Shown: one piece after another, positions 1-12,999 of the stretch | Layout of the letters: each line of letters opens with the position of its first letter | Position numbering within the stretch: position 1 is the stretch's first letter | Assembly (NCBI GenBank): GCA_008933995.1 | Contig: WARS01000015.1 | Span: forward strand, 3,770,173-3,834,172 | Source: Datnioides undecimradiatus | Taxonomy: Eukaryota; Chordata; Actinopteri; Lobotiformes; Datnioididae | Reading direction: 5' to 3' | DNA length: 64,000 nt | Notes under the pieces: generated by a model | The model's input: only the letters and a program-made list of their open reading frames with translations | What the model was told of the DNA's origin: nothing | Database searches by the model: none | Program-made: the position numbers and the translations under genes

Positions 1-510
1 CTAGACTCAATCATGCTGCGGCCCCCCACCGGTGTGTGTGAGCCAAAAAATGAGCAAAAAAACACAAATCCCTCATTCTGCTGTTAATAAATCTGTCTTT
101 GAAGCGCAATATACCCTCTAGAAAGACTGTTGATTTTAATGTTTCGGCTCATTTCTTTACTGAAAAGTAATTTTTACAGTATCTGTAGTAGCTGTACATA
201 TTTCATGGTAGGATTTGCAGAATTATTTTGATTATGACTGGTATGTTCATTGATGGCGCTTTGAAATTGAAAATAAGTAAGAACAAACTGTTTGCTGCTG
301 CACAGTGAATGACACGAGCTTTGAAACCAATAAAATAGCAGCAGTGTGTCAAATATTGTCTACTTGTGGTTTTACAGTGAAGCTATTTCAAACAGTTTTC
401 ACACTTATGTAAACATATAATGACCCTGACGATGGTGACAAGGTGATATGTGTCAGTCCAACAAAAAAGTTGTTTTAACTAAAAGTTTTGAGGTCTTCAG
501 ACTATTTCCC

Positions 511-550
511 TTTTCTTTTCTTTTCTTTTCTTTTCTTTTCTTTTCTTTTC
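511..550. repeat. (TTTTC)n microsatellite
   Basis: About eight uninterrupted copies of the pentamer TTTTC, continuing into an imperfect CT-rich tail. Confidence 0.9.
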
Positions 551-2784
551 TTCTCTTCTTTTGCTCTCCTGCCCAAACACTCCAGGAGTGAGGAGCCAGC
601 GTTGTACATAAACAGCCGCTATCCTGTGTGTCTGTAGTTTTGTCCTCTGCACTGCTCAGCTGTGAATGCCCCTCTTTAGCTTATCATCCCTTTGTAGAAC
701 ACACAGAGCACGCATACTTATCTCCAATGGTGCAAAACGCAAACAAACCGTAGCCCCTGCACGCTTGAAGGCCCACTTTATTTCCATCTGTCGGAGGAAG
801 CAGACAAGAGACAGAACCACATGCTGGAGTAACACTGTCCAGACATGAGGTGTCGGCACTGGGTTTGGGTGAGTGGGTGTGTGGGTTGGTGTTACTCCAA
901 AGGTGCGGGGGGGGGGTTGAACATGTAGATGTAAAAGAACACTTGTGAAGAGGGAACATGAGGGGCAAAAACAGGCCTTTGTGAGTAATGGTCTCCTATC
1001 TGTGCTGATAAAATGATGAGCAGCAATACAGCATGATGATGTCGCACTGCAGCCTCAGTGGCGTGAGCACACAATCAACATTTTTTTGTTTGTCGGACTA
1101 TGCCTGCCCTGATTATGCTTATCTGCGGGGTGCTGAAATACTCTGAAGGTCATTTTGTTTATTTCCAAGGGAGTTTCCAAAACATGCTGCAAGTGTTTGT
1201 CGTCAGGATCGAGATGCCACAGATAGCTCTGACTATACACGGATTAGCCTTTGAAATTCCCACATCCAGTAATTAGCATCAAGCTCTGCGCGCACTGTGT
1301 CTACTCTTGCTTTGAGTTTCCTCTCTTAATAGTGAAAATACACAGTCATTTTCCATTAATATTGGAGTATATTTGAGGATATACTGCGTTTGTTTTCAGT
1401 GTGCCCAGAGGGCCTCGCCTTGTTAGCCTTGTTAATCCTGCTGTTGTATCTCTGACAGAGGACCAGAGCTCAGATCTCTCTGTCATCTCTGTGTATTTGT
1501 GTTGCTCTGGGCTATTTATGGTAATTCAAACACTTTACACATTGTAGTGTCACGATAAAGACTTCCTCTACTTCTTCTGTGTTGTCTTATGTGGATTAAA
1601 GAAAACCTCCTGTTTTTCCTGTCAGGGTAAAGGTCAGACTGTGTATGGATCTGTTCTGAGGTCACTGCAGATCAGTCATCATGTTTGTTTTGTCTGTCCT
1701 CTGTTTTCCTGGATGTAAGTTTAGCCGGTGTAAAGCCTGCGGTGCAGCGCAGGCGATCAGGAGAATGAAGTCCAGATTGTTGCATAGTCTGTCGCATGCA
1801 TGTTCATTTATGTCTTCACCGTGAAAGACTCCTTATGTACCTAGTAAGCTGGGCACATGACAGAAGAGATCCACGATTAAAATCTCTATTGTTTGTGATT
1901 TGTGTTTGTGTAACCTTCAGTGAGTCGAGGTCCAGCATACCTGTGTTATTGCTGGAGTTAAGGCCTTACCTCCTGCAGGCTCGCCATCAATCACCACAGG
2001 CCCGGTTAGCGTTGTGCTGGATTAGTGCAGGCTTGACCCCCACCAGGTGTGTGCGACCTGTGTCACCATCTCACGTCTCGGCTGTGGTGTCATGTTCTCT
2101 GCTGCCTCCCTGCGAGTCTACCTGAGCAGAGGCTCACTGTTCCACACGCTATCACCCTGAACCCAAAAAAGCCCAATCAGCTTTGATCCCACCCTGCGGC
2201 CCCTGGAAGTAAGTGGGGTCTAATCCCCAAAAAGCCTTAGAAAGACACAGAGGAATGCCTGGCACACAGCACACCATTCACCCGAGGATTAGACTGAGAG
2301 CAGCTCAGCTTCACACAGTCATTTACTCCACCCACTCTGTGTGAGTATATACGTGTGGGATTGTGATGCGTGCGTGCATATGTACAGTGCATGTATGCAA
2401 ATTCTGCACGCATGCATGCATACATACAGGGGTTCAGACAAAATAACCTAAAACCCTCAAGAGGGCTTTGCTCACACCGCCAGAAAGGCAGGTCATATTA
2501 GGTTGAATGCTAATTAGCAGCATTTGTTTGCAATAAAAGCGGTTTCAAAGCAGCAGGAACCCCAAAGAGGCCAAATGATCTGTGCCAAGGCTGAAACAAA
2601 ATGATTAGTTTGTAAATGAAATCAGCTTCCAAACCGGGGTTGAGTGAAATCAATACACATTTAAACGTACACTTCAAACAATTCATTTTTATCTCATATT
2701 AAAGTAAATATATGGAAAACATAAAGTAATGCGTCTTCCTCCACTTTATTAGCTCAGACAAAAAACATGTTTTATACTGTGTAC

Positions 2785-2788
<4 letters not shown>

Positions 2789-2838
<50 letters not shown>
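2789..2838. repeat. (GT)n microsatellite
   Basis: 25 perfect GT units followed by alternating AT/AC-rich sequence. This is a typical teleost dinucleotide repeat. Confidence 0.95.
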
Positions 2839-2841
<3 letters not shown>

Positions 2842-5800
2842 CACATATATATAATTACTCCATTGTTAGTTTTTAACTAAAAATCATTAATTTGGTTGAC
2901 AGAACTGTGTAAAATCATCCATTGTGATATTGGTCCACCGAAAGCCAATAAATAATAATGTTACTTCAAATCCAGCTCTACTGCAAATGCCGACAATATG
3001 AGCCACATACTCATAATGAGGAACAAGAACATTACTTATGTCTGTGGTTAATCCCTGTTTCCTCAGTAATGAAATAACCGCCTGTTCATTTGTCGGTCTG
3101 GAACCTGAAGCAGTTTTACAAACATCTGTATTCCAGAAATCAACAGCAGCTGATCACCATCCGGTTTGATCACACCAACGCTCCTCTGAACAGATTTTTC
3201 TGATCCTTTATTGAACCTTGAAGGAGAAAGCTGAGAGCTGGAAACACCGACCTGCTGCCTTTAATTACAGCTTCATTTTCTGCAGCGGCAGGATTATGTG
3301 TGTCCACAAACCAGACGAACTGAACGTGGGGGCCCCGTCTGTCAGCACGCTGAGAGGAGGGATGCAGTAGTATCAGGTGGATGACGTGTGTTATGTCACA
3401 GATGCGCTGTGCTGTAGTGCGCCTCAGTCCCGTGTGTGTGTGTGTGTGTTTTAACAGGTGCACTGTTGCTCAGAAATGTTAATGATGTAAAGAGTGATGC
3501 TCGGAGTTGATGGTGGAGACAATGAGGCAGCAGTGTAGCAGACTCATCAATCTTGTGCTGAATCTGGACTGTAAGGATTATGTTGATCTTGGCACCGTGC
3601 CAACATATGTGCCTGTTTGTTTATAACATCAGGAGCATCAGTCGGACGATTTCATATGTTTTAATGGAAGATGTTTATGATTTCTTATCTGGGAGTATTT
3701 GGTGGTTTTCAGAGAGCGTACTGTTGTGTTACAATCGTATTTGAGGAGAGACTATGAGCTGTCTAAATCAGGAGATTTGAGTGTTGAGTCAGGCCTGTGA
3801 CTACACTAACAGACTGTATATGACTCAGCCAGGTCCAGGACTCTGTCAGACGCACACACAGGCTGAGCTTTTATCAGCAAGACTGCCATGTCTGCTTCCC
3901 GTTATGCATGAAACTGCTGTCGGGGAACCTGTTATGGCCCTAAGTACTCACAGTCACAGATATGATGCTGTGTCTGTGCAGTGAGTGTTCATGGTGCTTA
4001 AAGCAAAGTAGTTTGCACCAGCGTTGTGCAAGTTGACACTTGACAAGAGCCCACTAGTAGTTCAGTTCCCAGTGAGAACTAATTCATGTTCACAGTTTTA
4101 CAAGTTTACACACTAACACACACAATCAAACATGAACTCGCTCTCCCCAAAAATGAGCTGCTTCTTTTTCAACAGAAAATCCATCCCCAGTGCCAAATCA
4201 TTGATGCTTCCCAGAATAAATGAATTCCTTCATCCTGCTATAGAATCACATACACAGATTCCTCATAAAAGCCAAGAGAAATCAGTCTCAGTGCATGTTT
4301 TACCACTGCAAAAGTGAAGGTATACTGTGTTGGGATGGAAATTTTTTACAAATTTTAAAGCTCAAAACAACAAAATATAAAAACATAAACATAAAATAGA
4401 TTGATGTGCTTCCAAGCAAGCTGGTCTGGCAGAGTTGCACTAGCCAAGCCATAAACCACAAAGTCCTTTTCTCTGCATCTGATTGGCTCTGACCCTCACA
4501 TGTTTTCTAACCCAAACCAGCTAACCACCACAACCCAATCAAACAACGAACACTAGCACATCAGAGGCAGAGTAGGGCCAGTATGGAAAAAAACACATCA
4601 TGTTGTCGTGCTGTAAACCACAGTGCGGCTCACGCACAGTGAGTGACATATTCACATATTCACATTCATTAGCTGCAAACAAATCCATTCAATGCACAAT
4701 TCACAATAAATAACCATGAAGTGTTTATGAACAGCACTGATCCACTCTCACCTAAAAAAAGTTCAATTTGAATATGGAAACGTATTATATGGAAATATAT
4801 TGTGTGTATTCTACTGTTTTCTTCCTCTGACAACTGAAGATTCGACAAGCACACACACTCGAAGCATACTGACCTCTAAAAGTCTTGATTGTTGTTTTTT
4901 GGATTCATGTTTTTCCTAGCATTAAAGGGTTATGTGGTTCGCTTTGAACCGAGAGAATCTTCTTGCCCCGTTGAGTTTCTGAAACTGCTTCAAGATCCCA
5001 TCATGAAGAACATCATTTCACACAATTCCTTCATTTTAACAACAGTTAAAATGAAAATAAACGTGTCCCTCTTGAAGCGGCAAGACTCAGATAGAGGAGT
5101 TTTTTTACTCAACAGTTTATGTTTCTACAGGCTGTTAATATTGGCAGTCAAGTGTATTTACAATGACGTGGGGAATATCTGATGAGAAGACGTTGCAAAT
5201 AAAATTTCTTCTCACTGACTCCTCAGCCTCTGTCCCATTTTAAAGTAGGTGGTGAAACAGCGGTCTTTAGCTATTTCAGTATGTTACATCCAACATTTTT
5301 CACCCTGACAAACCTCTGAGCAGGGCCGAATACCTCTACAGTAAAATGATCCAAACTTATGAAGGCAAAATGGAGATTAGTGTGTTATATGAGATGTCCC
5401 AAAGGAAACTGACAAATCAAATGATTTGTTATGGTGGAGGAAATGGACAATGCTCTCTGAGAGAAGCTGAATCATGAGGAAAACTGAAACAATAGTGAAG
5501 AAAGATTTGGCCTACTTCTTACCACACATGTCTGCTGCTCGCAGTTCATTTATAGCCTTGCAGAGTGAGGCAGGTTTATAGTTTGCTATTGAAGCAGAAT
5601 ATCGTCCTAAGGGGAGATGGAACGGCTACAGTCTGGCAATCTGTCCTGGCTCTGGGTGGGTGTGCGCAGTCACTATCACGCAGTCATTGTGTTCGACTGG
5701 AGCTTTTGTGTTTGGTTGTCATGGATCCTGCTGCCTGGTTGTCAGTGGGAGCTTGATTGTTTTTATTGTTTACATGGGTGGTTAAGGAAAAGTATAGGTT

Positions 5801-8800
5801 ATTGAAACCTGTTTCTCAACAAGACTTGCTCTCATGTGTACTGCTCGCGCACAAGTCATACCACAGGGGGGAAATTACACTTGGCTGGTGTGGCAACAGG
5901 CCTCTAAGCCGTAATAAGTGAGCGTTCAGACCAACCTTGGACAAATAAACTGTGTGTTGGACTGGATGTGTCCTTCAAACACTCAGGGCAAAGGATTTAC
6001 TCACCCAGAGCTGAGTGTGTATAGCAGAGGATGCGGGACAGGATGTTTAGCTGAAGGTTTGCGGCTCGGCCTTTGCTTGGCTACAGCTGTGGGCAGAGGG
6101 TTGGAGTGCTTGTCAGCCTCTGTATGGTAATGAACGAGGTCAGAGTCAAAGGGGCTGCTGGCCAGGAATTCAGCAGCATGTTTTTGCAGAGAGCAGCAGT
6201 GTGTAAACTCAACTTCTCCACTTCTTCGTCACTTCTGTTGCAGTTGGTTGATTCAACATCTTTTCATTGCTTAGTCTTTGCAGCTGATTGTTTGAAAAGT
6301 TCTCATCCTCCTGTAACATCTCATCTTTCATTTTATTACGACCTGGATGTTATTCAGCGTTGAGCAGGAACGCTGCTCTTGGAAACTTTTGCAGCAATTA
6401 AGGGATTACAATTTGAATCTCAGTGATTACAGTTACTATTCCCAGTAATATTGTATTGCTTTTAAACATTTCAGACAACAGTTTGTATGCTGTCCCATCG
6501 AGAAAATTAGTCTGTGAAGTGTTAAAGTTGGTGCTTAAAGTTGGAAAAGGCAGTTGGCCTCTTCAAAAAGAGCGGAAATTTCACTTTCCAGCAACTCATA
6601 TGCTTTCTTCTTCAAAGTTGCATCTTCTAAGCTGCTTGTCAGCTACTTGTGAGCTTACATTTAGGCATCACCTGGAGCTGGAGGCTGTGTGAGGCCTTCA
6701 CCTTCAGTGTGAGGACAGCACATCTGGAGTGCTGTGTACCGTCGCCTGGCTTGCTAGAGCAAATCTTGTTTTTTATGTTCATACGTGTTTGCAAGGGGAA
6801 GTCATTACCCAGCTATGACCTGACGCTCTCCTCACAGTTGCTCCTGTTGAGTCTTGTTGAGGGATTATTACTGACAGTTTGGGTGTACTCTTTTTGTTTT
6901 GTCCGTTAGATAATCTGGTTTAACTGTCGACGTCTTTTCAACTTGTCTGCCCGTGTTTCTAATGATCTAATCCTGATGTCATAACCAATAGATACGATGG
7001 CCAAACACTGTTAGGACCGCACTGTAATAAAGCAAAATTATCCTTTAAAACAAAGCAGCTTCACATAATGTTGATGTGGTTTGGTTATTTTAGTCACAAA
7101 GGCTTATAAAGTGTTGTGCATGGTATTTAAACAGCAATACATTAATGTGTTCGTACATTCGCGTGTGTGTAGTGGTGTAATTCTGGTCCCGGTTGGTTTT
7201 AGAGCTCTTGTTTGTCGGCCACTTGCGGCCGAGAGGAGTGTGGTTTAATTACTGCGGTGCGTAGGGAGTGTTTTATATGCAGAGGTCACAGACGAGACGG
7301 ACCCCTCCCTGCCACACTAAAGCAGCAGCAGCAGCAGAGGAGTGTGGTTTCATCCAGTCATGTCCGGGTCTGCAGTTTTGGAGTCCTGTTTTGTCGCTGG
7401 TTTCCCTGGTGACCACACGAGAAGACGGAGATGGAGAGGGGGGAAAAAGGTTGCACATCACCGGATAAAATGCCAACCCGAGGTCACTGAACGGGAGAGT
7501 GACGCCAAGGAAAAGTTTACAAAGCAGCTTTTATTTGGGTCAAACAGGGTCATTAGGGAGGAGCCGGGTCTCATCGGGCTTCTGTGTTATTGTGTCTGTC
7601 TTAATAAAACTGAAGGGTGTTTGCTGGATTGTCAGCCTCTGCCGCTGAACTTTTATTAGACATCTGCTGCTTTCAAGTGGAGGAAATGTTGAAAGACTGG
7701 CGGGTGGATTTGCAGCCTGTCCCGACCACATACTATCTCAAATCAGCACGCTTCAATCTGACAGATGTGCCCAAAACTAATTTTAGCCACTTTACACCAA
7801 CCACAGCATTGTTTGCTTTTCATGGCACCAAGAAAATTGTTTCCATTTTGCCATATGCCTCAGGTTTTTGTTTTTGGATCTTAGTGGAACAACAGTGAAG
7901 TACAATTATTCCATTTTTAAATTCACTTAAGATTCTTGGGTTTGTATTTCACTACAGTTTCTGTCAACACCAGATCCTCAACCTCTCCTGCTGATGCACA
8001 CTCCAGATTTCAGTGCATTGCCCATTAAGAAGGCCAGCAGGCACTCAGGCTTGTGATAAAAGGAGTTGACACCAACCACCGCACTGCTACACCCCAAAAC
8101 AAGTGGTTAACAAACAGTGGAGGCAGGTCTGCTCTGCTCAGTCATTAGAGACAACGGTGGTGAGTGATTATGAAACAAAACCCAATTTCCCTGTAATTAG
8201 TATCTACAAGTGCCTTCAAGGGATTCTCCGCAGTCTGGACTAAACCTTTGTGGGGCTGGTAGTTGTGGGTTTCTCATGATGAAACCTTGTGAAAAATACA
8301 ATAAGCAGGAAGTGTGACAGGAGGGGAGGTTATGGAAGATGAGTGCTGCATCCTGTGCAGTGAGGTCTACCCTGCAGCTGTCTGTGCCCAGTGAGGCCAG
8401 TCTCCTATCCCAGAATGCCAATGGGAGCACATGTCTGTAGGCCAGACAAACACCTCTGTCAGCAGACCGCAGTCACTCCACCAGTCAGACCATTCAGCCC
8501 GGCACTGCTCTGTAATTACACACCACTGCCTGCTGTGGAGGGGGCGGGAGGGGGCAGACAGACTGAGATGCAGACCCCATCACTGCCATCAGCATCACTA
8601 TAGGCATGTGCTGGAAAAATAGAGAGTGAGGGAGAGATAGGGAGAGTGAGTGAGAGGGAAGGTGAGGTAAAGACAGCCCTGTCTGGGACAGAGAGGCAGA
8701 GGCAAGAGACCCTCCTCCTTCCTGTGAAAGATTAGAGGCTGTGTGTGCGAGCACATCTGGATGGGCTGGAAGAGCTGAAAGGACTGATGTGAGAATCTGC

Positions 8801-8878
8801 AGAGCCAGAGCCAAACTGAAGCAGATTAGTGAAACAACACCGCTGGTCACACTGAACTGGCCCCAGAGGCGTTTGTCC

Positions 8879-8880
<2 letters not shown>

Positions 8881-8920
<40 letters not shown>
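8881..8920. repeat. (GT)n microsatellite
   Basis: 20 perfect GT units; first member of the 8.8-13 kb cluster of dinucleotide tracts. Confidence 0.95.
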
Positions 8921-8922
<2 letters not shown>

Positions 8923-9072
8923 GTGCACCATGCTGGAAAATTACAGAAATATCTGTACACACATGCGTTTTAAAAACCACTGGTTAACAGCTGAAGTAGG
9001 CATGGTCAAGTTCAGAGAGTTCGGAGTGGCTCAAAATACAACAATGTCAAAGTGCATGTACTTATATATACA

Positions 9073-9076
<4 letters not shown>

Positions 9077-9117
<41 letters not shown>
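9077..9117. repeat. (TG)n microsatellite
   Basis: About 20 perfect TG units, flanked on the left by a short TATATA run. Confidence 0.95.
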
Positions 9118-9120
<3 letters not shown>

Positions 9121-10514
9121 ATATACAAGTTGAAGTCCAAGAAGTACAGTATTTGTACCGCTGTATAAAGTAGCACAGCTGTGTAACTTAATGTCTAACT
9201 TAATGAGTTTGTGACTCATACATTATTGTATAGTCATTATGATATTTTTAGTTAATATTCTAATGTTTTAAGTTTTTTTTCTGCAAGATAGATTTTCTTG
9301 TGTAGCTGAATGGTTACAGTACCTGTAGCATGGCCACACCTGGTGGCAGCTTTCACCAGTTCAGACTTCTGTTGCATGTCATACCTCTCTACTCCCCACA
9401 ATTCCTGTCTGTGTTTGTCCCTGCCCAATAAAGGTTAAAAAAGCAAGTGTGCATTGTTTATGACAGAATCAAATGCAAAAAGTTCAAAATTATTTTTTTT
9501 GTTTTTCTTTCGAAGTATGCCGTAATAAAAACGTATTTATAGTTATAGACTTTAAAACTACTCCAAAGCACATAAATCATGTCCTCGGCTGCTGTTACCA
9601 GACTAAATGTTATTAATTATTTTCACCCTCTTGGGTGACTGATGGAGGTCTAGCTCTGTGGAGGGTGTAGTTAGGTAGGGTGGTGTGCAATGCCCTACTC
9701 TGCCTTAAGTGTCTGTGCTGATTGATGAAGTGCAATGTGTGTGCATGAGGTGAAAACCTCTGTGACCCTGCACGCTCTCACCTCAGGGTCCTGGAGGCTG
9801 TAGCATGGTTTCATTTGCAGCAGGTCTTTGCAACACCTCACCTACACTTGTAAAGCGGAGCAGATGTAGTCCGACTGCCTCGGTGCACTTGTTTTCAACC
9901 TAAACACAGGGTAGAGGTGAGGATTCAGTCTCGCTCAGCTCAGCTTTTCCTCTTGTATCAATCATCAGGCCAATTGTTAAAGCAAGGCCGCACTTCCTTC
10001 TCACCTGTAATTACAGCTGAACCTGTCCAGCGTTGTATAAGAGACAGGGGGGGGGGGCAGAGTTGCAATTCCAAAGGAAGGAAATGATGAAGTGTGTCCC
10101 ACCCTTTAAGTCAATCACCTAATAAAAGAAACCTGCGACCATGGGAAAACGCAGTAAACACTGGGGTTCAGACGCAGGTTTGCACTGGGCAGAGCACCAA
10201 GTAACTGATTGCAAAAATACTGAATTTGATAAGGATATAAAGAAACGGAACTTGTCTTTTCATCTGTACATGCAAGTAGGTTCCTTTTAAAATGCGCAAT
10301 CACTGGGATTCACACAGTAGTTTCTTGGAAGAGTGTTAAACAAGAACAGAAAGAGAAGAGTTGAGGAACGAAATAGTACCAGGATCACATCACCTCAATT
10401 TGTCTCTTTAGGGTTCAAAAATAGACGAACCGCTTGCTCAGCAAACATATGTTCAAAGTAGCCACCTTTTTATTTTCTTGGCTTATTTCAAGGAGTACAG
10501 TGTTCTCTCTGAGT

Positions 10515-10518
<4 letters not shown>

Positions 10519-10555
<37 letters not shown>

Positions 10556-10562
10556 ATATATG

Positions 10563-10606
<44 letters not shown>
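10519..10606. repeat. Compound (TG)n-(TA)-(TG)n microsatellite
   Basis: Two TG arrays separated by a TATATGTATATATGTAGG-like spacer. The compound structure suggests an old array broken by point changes. Confidence 0.95.
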
Positions 10607-10794
10607 GCTCTAAAGGCAGCAGCAGTATCCAGTCTGTCTGAAAAGGTGCAGAGACAGAGACAAACGCCTCCACTGGTTGGCTGTCAGCACCTGGACACTA
10701 ATGATGCTGCAGCGCTGAGCTCAGCTAATTGACCAGACAGAGATGGATCAGGACCTTGCACTCTGCTGTGTCTGCTCACTGCACTGTGTGTGTA

Positions 10795-10797
<3 letters not shown>

Positions 10798-10829
<32 letters not shown>
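10798..10829. repeat. (TG)n microsatellite
   Basis: 16 TG units, with imperfect TG-rich sequence just upstream. Confidence 0.9.
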
Positions 10830-10832
<3 letters not shown>

Positions 10833-11283
10833 GATGTTTGCGTCCACATCTGCTGCCAGGCCCTGCGCTGTATCTCCTCAGACTTTGATGTAACACAGTT
10901 ACCAGTTAGACTCAGGAAAGAGCACAGACAAGCCTTTATAGACTGTGCAACACAACTCCTGCTTTCACCCTGTCTTAATATATTCACCCACTGTCTTCTG
11001 CTCACCATATGAGAGGACAACAAAAGGCTCACTCGTACTCCATAAAGCTCCTTAAGGCCTGTTTCTCTGCAAGCTGCTGAATCTTCCTGCAGAAGCAGAG
11101 AACAAATAAACCTCAGAGGGTGATGAGCTCGGAGGATCAGGCAGTCAGTGCAGCTGAGTGTGAGATGTGTGTTTAAGGGCCATGGTTGGCAGCGCTAACT
11201 GGGCTCTTAGCATGAGGGCTCTGGTTTATTTTCACTGGGAGAGTATCACTGAAGGAATGACCTTGGCCCATTAATAATACTGC

Positions 11284-11411
<128 letters not shown>

Positions 11412-12661
11412 TTGTCACAAGGCACTTTCTCTCACACACAAGAGCACACACACCTTAGTTTATAGAGTGAGAGGTACAGCTGCAGTCCTGGATGTTGTGC
11501 CCTTGGCTTTCACTCTGGTGGTACCAACAGAGTTCCAAGTAGGTTTTTAAGGCCAATAATAATAGCTTTAGTTTAAAGCTGCCATAACATTAATAATATA
11601 ATGATATAATAGTAACAGATTTCATGCTTTTGAGGAATCCAAATCAAAAAAGTGGAGTTCTGTTTGAGTACAGTTAGTTCAGATTGACACCCCCCCCCAT
11701 TCGGCCGTGTTCACACTTGGCACGAATGTGTCTGTGGTGTTGGCTCACAAACGCAGGCTGTTACCAAGGCGCGATGCCATTCTCTCTCTTTCTGTCCATG
11801 TTGTCATGTTGCACTTTTGTCTCAAACCTTTTTGGATGTCATGTTATTTGAGGGTGGAAAACCTATTTCAGTCTACAAATGTGTGTTTTCAAACAGCAAT
11901 TTCTACAATCTACAAAATCCAACTTGAGCAAGGAGGTAAAGCCAGATCATGAACAATATCTCTATCTCTCAGCCGTATCAAACTATGGATGACTCACACT
12001 ATGAATATTTGCCCAAACAAACTTGTACCCATTATTTTATAGCTGAACAACACTGACAAGTCAATATTTTTGTTTAATTTGACAAGATTATGTCCAGTTT
12101 ATTCACCTTCTGTGTTTTTCATCTATTCAAGCAGTGAGTGATGCAGCAGAGAAACAAGTCCTGTCAGAGTTTTCGCTGAGGCCCACGTGGCCACATGTGT
12201 GGCTTGGCAGACCTATTGCTCAGATTTCTGCAAACAAATTCATCGGTCTGTCTAACCTTAGGCCCCTGGCTACAGCCTCAGAGAGACTACCCTGTGAGAG
12301 CTCCTCTCGACTTTTGGATTTCTGCAGAGCTCCATAATAAACTTAAATTTAGGTCAATTCAGTCCGACAAAGTAGGTGCTCTGTAAAATCTCATTTGCTT
12401 TTAGGCGTTTCTCATCACTGAGCTTAAAAGCTTTTTCCTGCTGCTACAAAATTCCTCCATACACAATATTGCATGCATATCATCATGTGCTGGAGCATAA
12501 ACAGTCCCACATGAATACACACACTCATTATGAAATAGTAAAAGATAACCTTCTCACTGTGACCTTGCTCATATCTCCCTCTCCCATGAGATTATTGCGC
12601 CAGCAGGGGCAAAGATTATTCAATAAGAGTTTGTGAATAAATCACTGAACTGTGTGTTATC

Positions 12662-12711
12662 GTGTGTGTGTGTGTCTGTGTGTGTGTCTGTGTCTGTGTC
12701 TGTGTGTGTGT
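12662..12711. repeat. Imperfect (TG)n/(TGTC)n repeat
   Basis: TG units regularly interrupted by TC. Confidence 0.9.
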
Positions 12712-12895
12712 TTGGGTTAGTGTGCGAGAAAAGTGGACTGAGGGACAGAGCTGATGTCAGGACGGCCTCTCGCCTGCTGAACTCTCTGTGGGGGTATTCC
12801 TCTAATGAAGAGCTCTGACTCAGTCACTGATTATGGCCCAGTGTAACATGGGGCCAAGAGGTCAAATACATTCACACATTTTTTGACCCCCACCA

Positions 12896-12896
<1 letters not shown>

Positions 12897-12933
<37 letters not shown>
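12897..12933. repeat. (CA)n microsatellite
   Basis: About 18 CA units. This is the only tract of the cluster in which the plus strand carries CA rather than TG. Confidence 0.95.
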
Positions 12934-12935
<2 letters not shown>

Positions 12936-12999
12936 CACACACACTGGGGCAATTAGCCCACTGAGAACAAAGGCACAAAGAGTGGACACAATGAGCTGT

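Larger units (their letters stand above)
1..8800. other. Non-coding DNA, probable emid1 5' intron or upstream region
   Basis: No exon of a recognisable protein was found on either strand. The open frames are short, lack family motifs and lack coherent splice-site context. By position this should be either a large 5' intron of emid1 or DNA between emid1 and its upstream neighbour (KREMEN1 in human). I looked for the Trp-Cys and paired-Cys codons expected of an EMI domain and did not find a convincing exon. AATAAA hexamers near 86 and 327 could belong to an upstream transcript, but nothing else supports that. Microsatellites are listed separately. Confidence 0.6.

Noticed and set aside
891..905. 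TGG TGT TAC TCC as start of an EMI domain
   Set aside because: It resembles the Trp-Cys start of EMI domains, but the frame runs into a G homopolymer and a stop with none of the later conserved Cys residues.
7342..7659. 105-codon plus-strand frame with basic residues
   Set aside because: No recognised domain, no clear splice or promoter context, overlapping frames of similar length on both strands, and its true ATG gives a shorter protein.
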